Positions 24,111 to 34,121 of a stretch of 64,000 bases of DNA are shown here, in pieces. A program made the translations under genes and the position numbers. Numbering within the stretch: position 1 is the stretch's first letter; the number at the start of each line of letters is the position of its first letter. This stretch comes from Ceratothoa steindachneri (Eukaryota; Arthropoda; Malacostraca; Isopoda; Cymothoidae), in contig OZ018322.1 in the NCBI GenBank assembly GCA_963969495.1, positions 158,812,848 to 158,876,847 of the forward strand, given 5' to 3'. Below the pieces are notes generated by a model. That model was given only the letters and a program-made list of their open reading frames with translations, did no database searches and was not told the DNA's origin.

Positions 24111-24800
24111 TCTCCGTGACCCAAATAAGTTTGTTAAAGTAACTGACCCCTCGAAACCAAGAAACTGCTTTTCTTCTGGACTTCGGGACATCAAACCTTT
24201 CTTATCAGAAAGCCCTAAGTCATGATTCCCCAGGAGGCGTATTGTGGGCTTTTTTATGCAGGATGAAGGTCATGTGAGGACCAACTGCCCACAGAACTCT
24301 CAATTTTGCAGAAGTTCTAACAACCAAGTGCACCAAATTAGTGCTACCCCTGCGCCAGCACCGTCGCAAACTGAACCGTCTTTCTTTCCATCTGCTTCTA
24401 CTGCCGCTGGCTGCCAGGTTAATTTCTTGTTTAAAAAAGCTCTACTGGAGTCTTAAAGTTTTAGGCCGGGGCGGTAAACGTCTGCCGAGTCTCCACCCTT
24501 GTCCGAGATACAGCGTGTACATGTAGAGTGATGTCTGACAAGCTAGTAACCCCGGTAGCTTCGAACTATGTCAAATTTGCCGTAGTACATGACTATGTGA
24601 GGCGGGCAAAATGGCTCCCCATCGTCAACGGTTTCATCGACTGTGCGTATTTCACTCGCTCGGCTAAGGTATTAGCAGCCCCAATAAAATTCTGCGCTGT
24701 TGTAATCGGGAAGTGCCCTGGGTTTCCTCCACCCTTGTGGCTCAAGCGTCATCCCGCGATCTCAAAAGAAAAAGGAAACAAAAACGCCCGCTCCCTTTGA
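24111..24800 (+). pseudogene. nucleocapsid and protease-region remnant of element C
   Basis: The end of a CCHC knuckle is visible (GHVRTNCPQNSQF, matching NHLSWNCPQNSRL in element A). VHQISATPAPAPSQTEP and CQVNFLFKKALLES then match element A's VHRINATPAPPVVQTQA and HQVNFIFDK. After a break, VASNYVKFAVVHDYVRRAKW (24528-24800) matches element A's NHEKFAVVHDYLGRANQL downstream of the protease Asp. The catalytic DTG itself is in the damaged stretch (24460-24540). It encodes no functional protein. Confidence 0.7.
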
Positions 24801-25260
24801 AGCCCACTGCGACTCCGAGTTTAACAGCGTTATGAATGAGTAATTCGGGAAGTACCAACCAAATTGTGATTCACTCTGTGCCCCCTGCCCAAAGCCAAGA
24901 ATAAGGTACAATAATCCACCCGTTCAAACAAAATAATCTCATTCATCGTGAAGGACGACCATGTGTACCGCGCTTGCTCAGAAAGTAATTAGTTCCGAGC
25001 CCATGTATTATGCATTCCCCACTCCCATGCCCCGCTCATCTTAAAGACTGCCAAGGACAGTTTATTCCCTTGACACTTCAGCCAGAATAAGAAGGCTCAG
25101 AAAATTTATAACTATATTATTGGCCCGCTGCTGCAGATGACATTTAGAGTTATCGCCAATCGTGCGATATATGTAAGTAGACAGCCGTAAAAAGACGTGT
25201 CAAACCCGCTCCGCTGCAGAAGGAACCCATAATTTTAGAACTGTTGACCTGAAGTGATCG
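24801..25260 (+). pseudogene. integrase N-terminal remnant of element C, directly after the protease region
   Basis: Broken frames give IVKDDHVYRACSESN, PHSHAPLILKTAKDSLF, HFSQNKKAQKI, YYWPAAADDI, a stop, SYRQSCDIC, then KPAPLQKEPIILEL. This is the zinc-finger region of a retroviral-type integrase, with CDIC as its CxxC pair. The equivalent in element B is SCNIC followed by ADPLQKGPII. Its place next to the protease, with no RT between, shows the integrase-first gene order. The catalytic core is lost. Confidence 0.7.
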
Positions 25261-25521
25261 CACCTCTGTTTGAAAGTAACTAGAGTCCTTTAAGTCCATC
25301 CACTATTGACCCTGCATGAATTCATTTATTCCTACTTTTTCTACGTGGATATTCGTTGTATTTAAATATGCCAAGGCCACTTGAGTTCGTGTGATCTAAG
25401 GTCAGGTATCCCCCATTGTTTCTTTATATCTTGAGGTAGGGAAAATTGTTTTGCTTAACCGTCATTCAGCGATTGTCACGTCACTTTTCCGCCATAAGTT
25501 CAGTCTTAGGAAGGGAGGAGA
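25261..25521 (+). other. 3' untranslated region and polypurine tract of element C
   Basis: No coding sequence. It ends in aggaagggaggaga just before the LTR start TGTCGGG. Confidence 0.45.
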
Positions 25522-26334
<813 letters not shown>

Positions 26335-26390
26335 GTTTAACAGAAATCCCAGGCGAGGAAATTTGCTGGCATTATCCTTTTTATTTACCG

Positions 26391-26428
26391 GAGACGTTTC
26401 GACCGCAATAGGATCATCTTCTTAGGCC
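26391..26428 (-). ncRNA. hammerhead-like terminal motif (locus 1, minus copy)
   Basis: The minus strand reads AAGAAGATGATCC, a short loop, GCGGTCGAAACGTC. It resembles a hammerhead core (CUGANGA, stem II, GAAA), with the first two bases of box 1 not matching. Hammerhead motifs are established near the ends of Penelope-like elements. Activity is not shown. Confidence 0.35.
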
Positions 26429-26777
26429 TAAACTACAAATAAACGAAAAAAGTGTTTTGCAATGTTAAGAGAGCACACTGCTAAATGTACATCTAGAACT
26501 TCACTAGGTAGTATTCGCTTTGTATTGCAAAGTTAGAGTTCAAGGGAATATTTAGAAATGGGGCTCAAATTTACACCAAAGCGAATAGGAAAGGCTTTTA
26601 AATATTTAAATTAGTTAGTGAGTGTATAATTGCTAAAATCTATTCAGTTAGGGGGGCTTTGATTCATGAATCTAATAATTATATAAAACTGTTTTAAAAT
26701 TAATTCGAAACAAATAATTGAGGCAAAAATTGGCAAAAACCTCATATATAAAATCACAATCCTTGCCAACAAATGGG

Positions 26778-28005
26778 TTACGTGCTCCAAGCCGACCCAA
26801 AAACACCAAACTGCGCCCCGCAACCCACATCCAAATGAATTCTTGTAATAAGGAGGGAAACCGACGAGAGATCACTATTTAAGTTCGGGGAGAGCTGTTT
26901 TATATATAGTGTTTCTAGGATTCGAAGGGTAATGGGACATTTTTGCGAATTTAGAATTTCAAAGTTTTCTAAGAAGATATCACTTTTACCCTTTACTACA
27001 TGATCTCTTATCACTGAATTTTCTTTGGTTTCAATTATCTTCCCGCTTCTATTACTTCTACTGATATAGTAAGAGAATCTTGCCTTCAGAGTTCTCACTC
27101 AGCTTCCGATATATTTGCCTTGGGAACACCCAGGACATTTAAATAAGTATATAATCAAACTCCGAAGATTCTTTGGAACCGCATCCTTTATTGTAAAGAA
27201 AGATTTTATATTTATTTTTTTGACAAAGTCATTTGAAATTTTATTTTCCAGAAGTATTTCTTTAGCAATGTGTAATTTTCGGCTATGGACTTTATTGTGA
27301 ATACTTAGCTCTGACATTATTAAATATTGTTTGTCTTTTGCTACTGTTATCTCAGGGTTGCTTATTTGATACAATTAACTTAAAAATGTGCGGATTGACT
27401 CTTCTACATTAAAATACGGAAAAGCATTGTGCACAAAGAAAGATTTAAGGTACTGAAGCTCTTTATCTATAAAATTGTAGGATGAACATAGATTGTATGC
27501 GCTGTGAAGAAGGGTTTTAATGGATGAGATTCTGTATTTCAAATCTAAGCAACTAAAAAAGTTTAATCCTAACCTCGTATTAGTCGATTTCCTAAATACT
27601 GATGTTTCTAGACTATTTTGATTTTTTCTTATTAAAATATCTAAAAAGGGGAGGGTGTTATCACTCTCAGTTTCCATTGTATATCTAATACCGGGATGGA
27701 TGCTGTTTAAAAAATTAAGAAATTATAAAGCATGATTTCGTCGTTTAAATATAGCTGTGGAGTCATCTATAAAACTTCAAAAGAAAGTTAGCCTACATGA
27801 ATCAGGAACTTCAAAAAAAATCCTCTCCTTTAAATGAGTCATAGAAAATCTGCTGCTAAAGGGCCGATTGGAGACCCCATACCAGCTCGATCGATTTGTT
27901 GGTAAATCTGGCAATCAAAGGTAAACACCAACTCACCCAAAACAAGGCCCAATTAGGAACTGAATTCTAATTTACTGAAACTATGGAAGTCTGGTGAATC
28001 CTTAA
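26778..28005 (-). pseudogene. Penelope-like RT C-terminal part plus GIY-YIG endonuclease (locus 1, minus copy)
   Basis: Penelope-like polyproteins reverse-transcribe element RNA and nick target DNA. Read from 28005 down: IYQQIDRAGMGSPIGPLAAD (near 27890-27850, an RT block), FIDDSTAIFKRRNHAL (the YxDD-equivalent block), LPFLDILIRKNQNSLETSVF, KSTNTRLGLNFFS, KYRISSIKTLLHSAYNLCS. Next comes the endonuclease start YLFKCPGCSQGKYIGS (27099-27150), where KYIGS is the YIG motif, and ENSVIRDHVVKGKSDIF with a C-terminal ILETLYIKQLSPNLN block. It ends at a stop just below 26780. Stops and frameshifts separate open frames of 100, 91 and 106 codons. The N-terminal RT half is absent. Confidence 0.85.
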
Positions 28006-28008
28006 AAA

Positions 28009-28621
28009 TTCTGCCTAAAATGTCCTGGGTGTTCCAAACGCAAATATATCGGAAGCTCTGTGATAACTCTGAAGGCAAGATTCTCTTACCATATGGGTAT
28101 AAGTAAATTCAGTTATAAGAGATCACGTAATAAAGTGTAAAAGTGATATCTTCTTAGAAAACTTTGAAATTCTAAATTCGCAAAAATGTCCCATTAACCT
28201 TCGAATCCTAGAAACAGCTCTCCCCCGAACTTAAATATTGATCTCTCGTCGGTTCCCCTCCTTCTTACAAGAATTCATTTGGATGTGGGTTGCGGGGCGC
28301 AGTTTGGTGTTTTTGGGTCGGCCTGCACCACGTAACCCATTCGTTGGCAAGGATTGTGATTTTGTATATTAGTTTTTGCCAATTTTTGCTTCAATTATTT
28401 GTTTCAAATTAATTTTAAAACAGTTTTATATAATCATTAGATTCATAATTTAAAGTGCTTCTAACTGAATAGACTTTAGCAATTATACACTCGCTAACTA
28501 ACTTAAATATTTAAAATCCTTCCCTGTTCTCTTTATTGTAAATTTGAGCCCCATTTCTAAATAGTACCTTGAACTCTAACTTTGCAATTCAAGGCTAATA
28601 CTAACTAGTAAAGTTCTAGAT
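28009..28621 (+). pseudogene. Penelope-like GIY-YIG fragment (locus 1, plus copy)
   Basis: This plus-strand copy starts inside the endonuclease: LKCPGCSKRKYIGSSVITLK, then SYKRSRNKV and LDVGCGAQFGVFGSA. It is the inverted counterpart of 26485-27140. Frames are broken. It continues past the hAT-like insert at 29104 with the element's 3' terminal sequence. Confidence 0.8.
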
Positions 28622-29103
28622 CAGGGGTGGGGAACCTTTTGCACGCGTGCACAATGTGGCACGCCAACGACTTCTACCGGCATGCGAAGCCAAATGCTTA
28701 ACTTAAGAAAACTAAATATATGTATGTCCAATTTATTTTATATAACAATCGCATTGTGTACAACCTCTTATAAATTGAGTTATCAGTGAGGCAGCAGCAG
28801 AAGTCTCATTGATGGTAAATAAATGAAAAAATCCACAATTTTCCTTCTCTAGTAGGGATTTTTTGTTTTCCTCTTGAAATGATAAAGATTCAATTCTGTT
28901 TAATATAATATGATAATATGTATATTTTTAGGTAAAATAACTATCTTTTCCTTGTAATTTTTAAGCATCATAAAGGGTTAGGAATGAATAAAAAGAACAT
29001 CTTTAATTTTATATCCTTTCATTGTATTTTAGTCAAGTATTGGCACGTGAGAAAATTTTGAGCAAAGATTTGGGCAATTTTGGCACACCCACATAAAAAG
29101 GTT
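28622..29103 (+). mobile_element. hAT-like non-autonomous insert nested in the Penelope-like copy
   Basis: The left end is CAGGGGTGGGGAACC, a common hAT terminus. The right end reads CATAAAAAGGTTC, whose reverse complement starts GAACCTTTTTATG, matching the left end from its GAACCTTTT onward. The outermost 10 or so bases of the right terminus and about 20 bp of flanking Penelope sequence are deleted, because the uninterrupted inverted copy (around 26475-26500) shows what the site looked like. There is no open frame of note inside. Confidence 0.6.
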
Positions 29104-29265
29104 CAGTTTGCTCTTTTAACAGTGCAAAATATTTTGTTCGTTAAGAAGATGACCGTATTGTGGCCGAAACGTCGGCGATAAATAAAAAAGATGATGCCAG
29201 CTATTCTCTTCGCCTTGGGATTTAGTTAAACATTAAATTTAGGCTCTCTAGAATTAATCCTCATC

Positions 29266-29268
<3 letters not shown>
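29104..29268 (+). mobile_element. 3' terminal segment of Penelope-like copy (locus 1)
   Basis: It matches the reverse complement of 26333-26490 and also 32866-33036. It contains the conserved AAGAAGATGACC..CGAAACGTC motif and ends in AATTAATCCTCATCGAC at the (TA)n. Confidence 0.8.
29141..29176 (+). ncRNA. hammerhead-like terminal motif (locus 1, plus copy)
   Basis: AAGAAGATGACC, then GTATTGT, then GGCCGAAACGTC. Same layout as at 26391-26428 and 32906-32944, with a probable stem of GACC/GGCC (one G-U pair). Confidence 0.35.

Positions 29269-29319
<51 letters not shown>
29269..29319. repeat. (TA)n microsatellite between two Penelope-like loci
   Basis: TA repeats separating the 3' end of locus 1 (plus) from the 3' end of locus 2 (minus). 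Confidence 0.95.
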
Positions 29320-29321
<2 letters not shown>

Positions 29322-29375
29322 AGAACCAGAGCAGCAGAAAAGAAATGCATTTTTGTTTCTGATTTAATTTCAACC

Positions 29376-29406
29376 AACGTTTCGAGGGCCAGCCTCATCT
29401 TCTGGG
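29376..29406 (-). ncRNA. hammerhead-like terminal motif (locus 2, inverted fragment)
   Basis: The minus strand reads CAGAAGATGAGG, a short loop, CCCTCGAAACGTT. GAGG/CCTC can pair as stem II before GAAAC. The plus copy of the same site (32400-32436) is mutated in the GAAAC box (GGAGC). Confidence 0.3.
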
Positions 29407-29840
29407 TACTGGAATTATATTTAGTATAAATACAAAGTAATTTCAATTGACATTGGATAGGTAACATAAGGGGAATGTTCTTACAAGTCACCTTTCGTAT
29501 AAGTCATGATACCCCAACGATAATTGATGAAATTCCATTGATAATAGCAACATTACACAAATTAACATAGGAGTGGCAAAGTAAGGGAAACATTAATTTA
29601 AACTAAGAAGGTGGTAAAGTAAGGGAACCATCTAACGTGTAATATGTAATGGGAAAGACGAAGTTTGGTCGTTAAGTGTAGGTTTATTATCTAAAATATA
29701 TATGGATTCAAGGATGAAGAAAGAAAAATGATTTTTCTTTTCTGCTTCCCTGGTTCTCTTATATATATTGAAACTCAGGACTATAAAGAACGGATCACTT
29801 GAATCTATATTACGGCGTAACCACAACCAGGACACCGTAC

Positions 29841-32020
29841 GTCTCTACAGAAAATATCTGGACAACTCTAAAAATGTGAAAAATGCAAGTTGGACATTTC
29901 TTTCCTAGAACATTGTAAAACTTACGAGATTTTCTCTAAATTTCTCCGCTTTAGACTCTACAAGAAGAGACTACAATCAAAGTTATTTTACAAAAAAATG
30001 GCAGGGTAGGCTTTTGAATAAAGAACTTAATTTTAAAAATACTAATTTATTTAAACTCTCTAATATTGTCTTTATGCATTTAAATCAAATAAAAATTGAG
30101 TTAAATAACATTGAAATAATTCTTGTTAACCGATATGTAAAGGAGACTATCTCACGGTACATCACTAACATATCGAACATTCAGAAACGTAAATTACCCC
30201 GCCTAGAAATTCATAATAGTTTAAACCCTTGCGATCCTTCCCGTGTGGTATTTAACTTCTCTTCAAAATCGCTCTCCATAAATACTTTCTCGCCTTTGAG
30301 AAACTTACGGCTTCCCTCAAGACTATTGCTAACAATAATAATATAAGCAACTTTGAGCACATATAAAGCTCCATCCAATCCATTGCATTCAAGTACTTTT
30401 ATAACTTCAAACCCTTTAAAATTTTTAGCACAGTTATCAAAAGAACAGACATAAAAGATCTAAGGAAGTTAGCTCAAGTCAAGTCTTTAGTAACTTGCCG
30501 GCCCGACAAAGGTAAGGGTGTGGTAATTTGGAATAAAGTTGACTACATCTCAAAAATGCACACTATCCTTTCCGATGTTACAAAATTTGTTAAAGTCAAA
30601 TCATCTATTAAACTTATAATGTATAAAACTGTAGATAAAATTAACCGTGTACTATCCAAATTTAAGAAGTTAAACCTTATTGATCCGAAGACATATTCTA
30701 GTCTTATTGCTTCAGGTTTCGCCCCACGTATTTCGTATGGCCTACCAAAAATACACAAACCATCTAATCCATTGCGACCCATTTTTTCTGCTATAAACAC
30801 ACCATCCTATGCCCTAGCAAAATATTTGGTTCCTCTTCTTTCTCGCCTTACAAGAAATAAATACACTCTCCGTAATTCCTATGACTTACTTGAGCAAATC
30901 TCCAGCCTTCCTACTCCTCATATGTATACCATGGCAAGCTTTGATATTACAAATCTATTCACAAACATTCCATTACAAGAAACAATTGACATCATTTTAC
31001 ACAAAACTCTCAATTCTTCTCAACACATGTACAATTTGACCAAGCACAATTTCGTTCTCTTCTTGATTTATCCGTATCCAATTCCTATTTTCTCTCTAAT
31101 AACGAACTTTACCTTCGAAAAGGAGGGGTTGGGATGGGACTTCCGTTAGGTCCAATTTTTACTAATATTTTCCTTTTTCCATCAAACCTCTTTGCTCCAA
31201 GCTTGCCCTAAAGAATTCGCGCTAGTATTTTCTAGGCGTTTCATTGACGAATGCATAATTTTCGTTCATAAAGAACAACATGCATCTAAATTTCTTAAAT
31301 TCCTTAACAAGCAGCACCCTAAAATACAATTCACAATGGAAATAGAAAACGATGGCTGCCTGTCTTATTTAGACATCAAGATAACCCACACCCCCACTGG
31401 ATTATCTACAAGTGTTTTTCGCCAAGCCACTTGAACTGGCCTATCAACAAGCTTTTTTAGCTTTATTCCACGTTGTTTTAAAACTAATACTATTGACACC
31501 CTGCTACATAAAGCATTTAAAATATGCTTTAATTACAAACTATTACATGAAGAGTTTTCTTTTCTTAAGAATTTTTTTCAAGACAACGGATTCCCAAAGT
31601 TTTTTGTGAAAAACCACATAAGGAAATGTCTTGATCATTTCCTTAATCCGACTAACGATAAAGCCACCGTTAATAAACTTTTACACTTCTGGTAGGTAGC
31701 CTTCTTTGGCCCACAAACAACAAAGATGACTGTAGAAATATGCTCGATTTTCCGCCAAAATCTGCCCTTTTTGGACCTCAAAATAATCACCCCAAACCAA
31801 TATACAATAGGCTCGCTCTTCCGTTATAAAGATCGCCTTCCTGATGCGTGTCGTTCATCTCTCGTATATAATTACTTGTGCTCATTGTGCGATGCGACCT
31901 ATATTAGCTCTACCAGCCGAACTCTCCATTTAAGAGTTGAACAGTACGCCTGGAGGTCCTGCCGTACGGAATTGCCCCTAGCCAAACCTGACTATTCTAT
32001 CATCTGACTCCACGTCAATT
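29841..32020 (+). pseudogene. Penelope-like RT plus GIY-YIG polyprotein pseudogene (locus 2)
   Basis: The N-terminal region is in broken frames (29841-30350). The RT begins near 30490 (RPDKGKGVVIWNKVDYISKM). A 209-codon open frame (30520-31149) has SYGLPKIHKPSNPLRPIF and MASFDITNLFTNIPLQETID, both Penelope RT blocks. After frameshifts: GGVGMGLPLGPIFTNIF-like, RRFIDECIIFVHKEQH (YxDD block, here FIDE), YLDIKITHTPTGLSTSVF. The endonuclease follows at about 31860: SSLVYNYLCSLCDATYISS, where YIGS has become YISS, losing the motif Gly. Open frames of 209, 80, 65 and 93 codons remain. The polyprotein is inactive but nearly complete in extent. Confidence 0.88.
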
Positions 32021-32502
32021 CTTGCAATTTACAGGTAAAGATCGAAGACTTTTCAATAGTCTCTACAGCTAATACACTCTCTGATTTACGAATCCTTGAA
32101 TCTATATATATTTTAGATAGTAAAAACACACTTAACAACCAAACTTCGTATTTCCCATTACATATTACACGTTAGATGGTTCCCTTACTTTATCATCTTC
32201 TTAGTTTAAATTAATGTTTCCCTTACTTTGCCACTTTCATGTTAATTTGTGTAATGTTGCTATTACCAATGCAATTCCATCAATTATCGTTGTGATAACA
32301 TGACTTATACAAAAAGTGAAAGGTAAGAACATTCCCCTTATGTTACCTATCTAATATTAATTAGAATTACTTTGTATTTATACAAAATATAATTCCAGTA
32401 CACAGAAGATGAGGCTTGCCATCGGAGCGTTGGTTGAAATTTCTGCTGCCCTGGTTCTCTTATATATATTTAAACTCTAGACTATAAAGAACGGATCACT
32501 TG

Positions 32503-32505
<3 letters not shown>

Positions 32506-32581
<76 letters not shown>
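32506..32581. repeat. (TC)n then (TA)n microsatellite
   Basis: TC repeats to 32536 run straight into TA repeats to 32581, cutting off the second tandem Penelope copy. Confidence 0.95.
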
Positions 32582-32583
<2 letters not shown>

Positions 32584-32584
<1 letters not shown>

Positions 32585-32873
32585 GTCTTTCAATAAGGTT
32601 GCTCGAATTTAAAATGTAAAGAAAACAAGTTTTGTGTGATATATACACTCAATTTATTTTATATTTGAAAGTACTGTTTATCGCTTTAAGTGTGGAATAT
32701 GACGTAGTTCAAATGTCCGCCACGGCTTTTCTTGGTGAAATTATTCGGGAGGCCCAATTTTCGATGACTTTCTTGCATAAATCTGCCTGAATTTGCTGGA
32801 TGGTGTTCATTCTGTTGACTTTGAGGACATCAATTGTTTGCGGATTATTTGCATAGACCTGCTTTTAACAGTG
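32584..32873 (-). mobile_element. rosa-like (DD41D) mariner relative, truncated copy 1
   Basis: It starts GGTCTTTCAATAAGGTTGCT, the same terminus as at 33258 and 53528. The minus strand encodes only the transposase C-terminus: QVYANNPQTIDVLKVNRMNT, then DLCKKVIENWASRII. It breaks at about 32870, where Penelope 3' sequence begins. No right inverted repeat is present. Confidence 0.7.
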
Positions 32874-33033
32874 CAAACTATTTTGATCGTTTATTTGTAT
32901 TTTAGTCTTAAGAAGATGACCATATTGTGGTCGAAACGTCGGCGGTAAATAAAAAGGATGATGCCAACTACTCTCCTCGCCTTGGGATTTCTGATAAACA
33001 TTAAATTTAGGCTCTCTAGAATTAATCCTCATC

Positions 33034-33036
<3 letters not shown>
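32866..33036 (+). mobile_element. isolated 3' end of a Penelope-like element (locus 1 family)
   Basis: It is closely similar to 29104-29268, including the terminal AATTAATCCTCATCGAC just before (TA)n. Only the 3' tail is present. Confidence 0.8.
32906..32944 (+). ncRNA. hammerhead-like terminal motif (third locus 1-type copy)
   Basis: AAGAAGATGACC, loop ATATTGT, then GGTCGAAACGTC. GACC/GGTC can pair perfectly as stem II. The first two bases of box 1 again do not fit the CUGANGA consensus. Confidence 0.35.

Positions 33037-33066
<30 letters not shown>
33037..33066. repeat. (TA)n microsatellite
   Basis: TA repeats between the isolated Penelope 3' end and the fold-back. Confidence 0.95.
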
Positions 33067-33070
<4 letters not shown>

Positions 33071-33208
33071 ATGGATGGGGAGAAAGAAAAGTCCAAACAC
33101 TACACAGAGCTCTTTATTGACGTTTCGCCTCTTGGCTTCCTCAGAGGCGAAACGTCAATAAAGAGCTCTGTGTAGTGTCTGGACTTTTTTTTCTCCCCAT
33201 CCATTCTC
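33067..33208. repeat. near-perfect fold-back, 65-bp arms with 12-bp loop
   Basis: The left arm 33067-33131 and right arm 33144-33208 are reverse complements at 63 of 65 positions. Each arm carries GCGAAACGTCAATAAAGAGC. On the minus strand CTGAGGAAGCCAAGAGGCG followed by AAACGTC fits the hammerhead core boxes (CTGAGGA, GCC/GGC stem, GAAA). It is bracketed by (TA)n on both sides, with about 25 bp of extra flank on the right. It looks like two 3' ends of a third Penelope-like family joined head to head with nothing left between them. Confidence 0.8.
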
Positions 33209-33233
33209 ACCTATACGTTGAGTCTTTCATGCA

Positions 33234-33257
33234 ATATATATATATATATATATATAT
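33234..33257. repeat. (TA)n microsatellite
   Basis: Short TA tract between the fold-back and rosa-like copy 2. Confidence 0.9.
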
Positions 33258-33973
33258 GGTCTTTCAATAAGGTTGCTCGATCTTTAAATGTAAAGAAAAC
33301 CAGTTCTGTGGTATATATACACTGAATTTATTTTAAATTTGAAAGTAAAGTTTATCGCTTTAAGTGTGAAATATGACGTAGTTTCTATGTCCGCCGTGGC
33401 TTGTCTTGGTGGAACGTATTCGGGAGGCCCAATTTTTGATGACTTTGTCGCATAAATCTGTCGTAATTTGCTGGATGGTGTTCGTCATGTTGACTCTTTG
33501 GACATCAACCGTTTACGGAATTATTCGCATAGACCTTCAATTTAAGGTAGCACCAAAGAAAGTAGTCTAATGGCGTTAAATCTCATGATCTCGGTGACCA
33601 GTTTGCTTCGCCGCCGCACGAGATGATTCTGCCATGAAATTGCTGGTGCCAAATGTCTATCGTGGCGTGCGCACTGTGGCACATAGCGCCGTCATGTTGG
33701 AACCACATGTAGTCAGTATCCAAATCAGGCATATAATCCAGTTGAGGCCACAAGAAGTTGCATATTATCGATCTGTAGGTCTTGCCGTTTGTCAAACGGA
33801 GCACTGAATTTGATAATAACATTTGAAGATTTGCACACGCTTTCCAACGCTATAACCTTCTATCATGACTTTCCAAGTACCACTGAACAGTTCACAGTGA
33901 GGGTGCCAGATGTCGCTTTAACCACATGGCCACTATCGCCTGACAAAGCTCGAACGTCCTTGTTCAAAATCCC
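33258..33973 (-). mobile_element. rosa-like (DD41D) mariner relative, copy 2, internally deleted
   Basis: The left end GGTCTTTCAATAAGGTTGCT pairs with the right end (reverse complement GGATTTTGAACAAGGACGTT). It is flanked by TA repeats. The minus-strand transposase shows YRSIICNFLWPQLDYMP, WFQHDGAMCHSAHATID (second catalytic Asp) and DLTPLDYFLWCYL (third Asp), then YANN. I count 41 residues between the two Asp, matching the DD41D type. The region upstream with the first Asp is missing, and stops are present. Confidence 0.8.
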
Positions 33974-33992
33974 ATTATATATATATATATAT

Positions 33993-34056
<64 letters not shown>
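33974..34056. repeat. (TA)n microsatellite
   Basis: TA repeats with one GA interruption, directly outside the right end of the rosa-like element. Confidence 0.95.
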
Positions 34057-34060
<4 letters not shown>

Positions 34061-34121
34061 TAGTGATTCTATGAAAATTATACATAAAATGGATCTATGC
34101 ATAATATAATCATCAAACCTA

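Larger units (their letters stand above)
29320..32505. mobile_element. Penelope-like locus 2: near-full-length copy with inverted 3' fragment
   Basis: The minus-strand 3' fragment (29320 to about 29709) is the inverted equivalent of about 32092-32462. From about 29737 a near-complete plus-strand element runs to 32462. The sequence CTATAAAGAACGGATCACTT occurs at the 5' side (29780) and again after the 3' end (32478), so a second tandem copy begins there before being cut off by (TC)n/(TA)n. This gives the pseudo-LTR arrangement typical of Penelope-like elements. It is a different family from locus 1. Confidence 0.85.

Noticed and set aside
33131..33150. Fold-back as a microRNA precursor
   Set aside because: The arms are 65 bp and almost perfect, bracketed by (TA)n, and carry the Penelope-type terminal motif. 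An element-end inverted pair explains it better.
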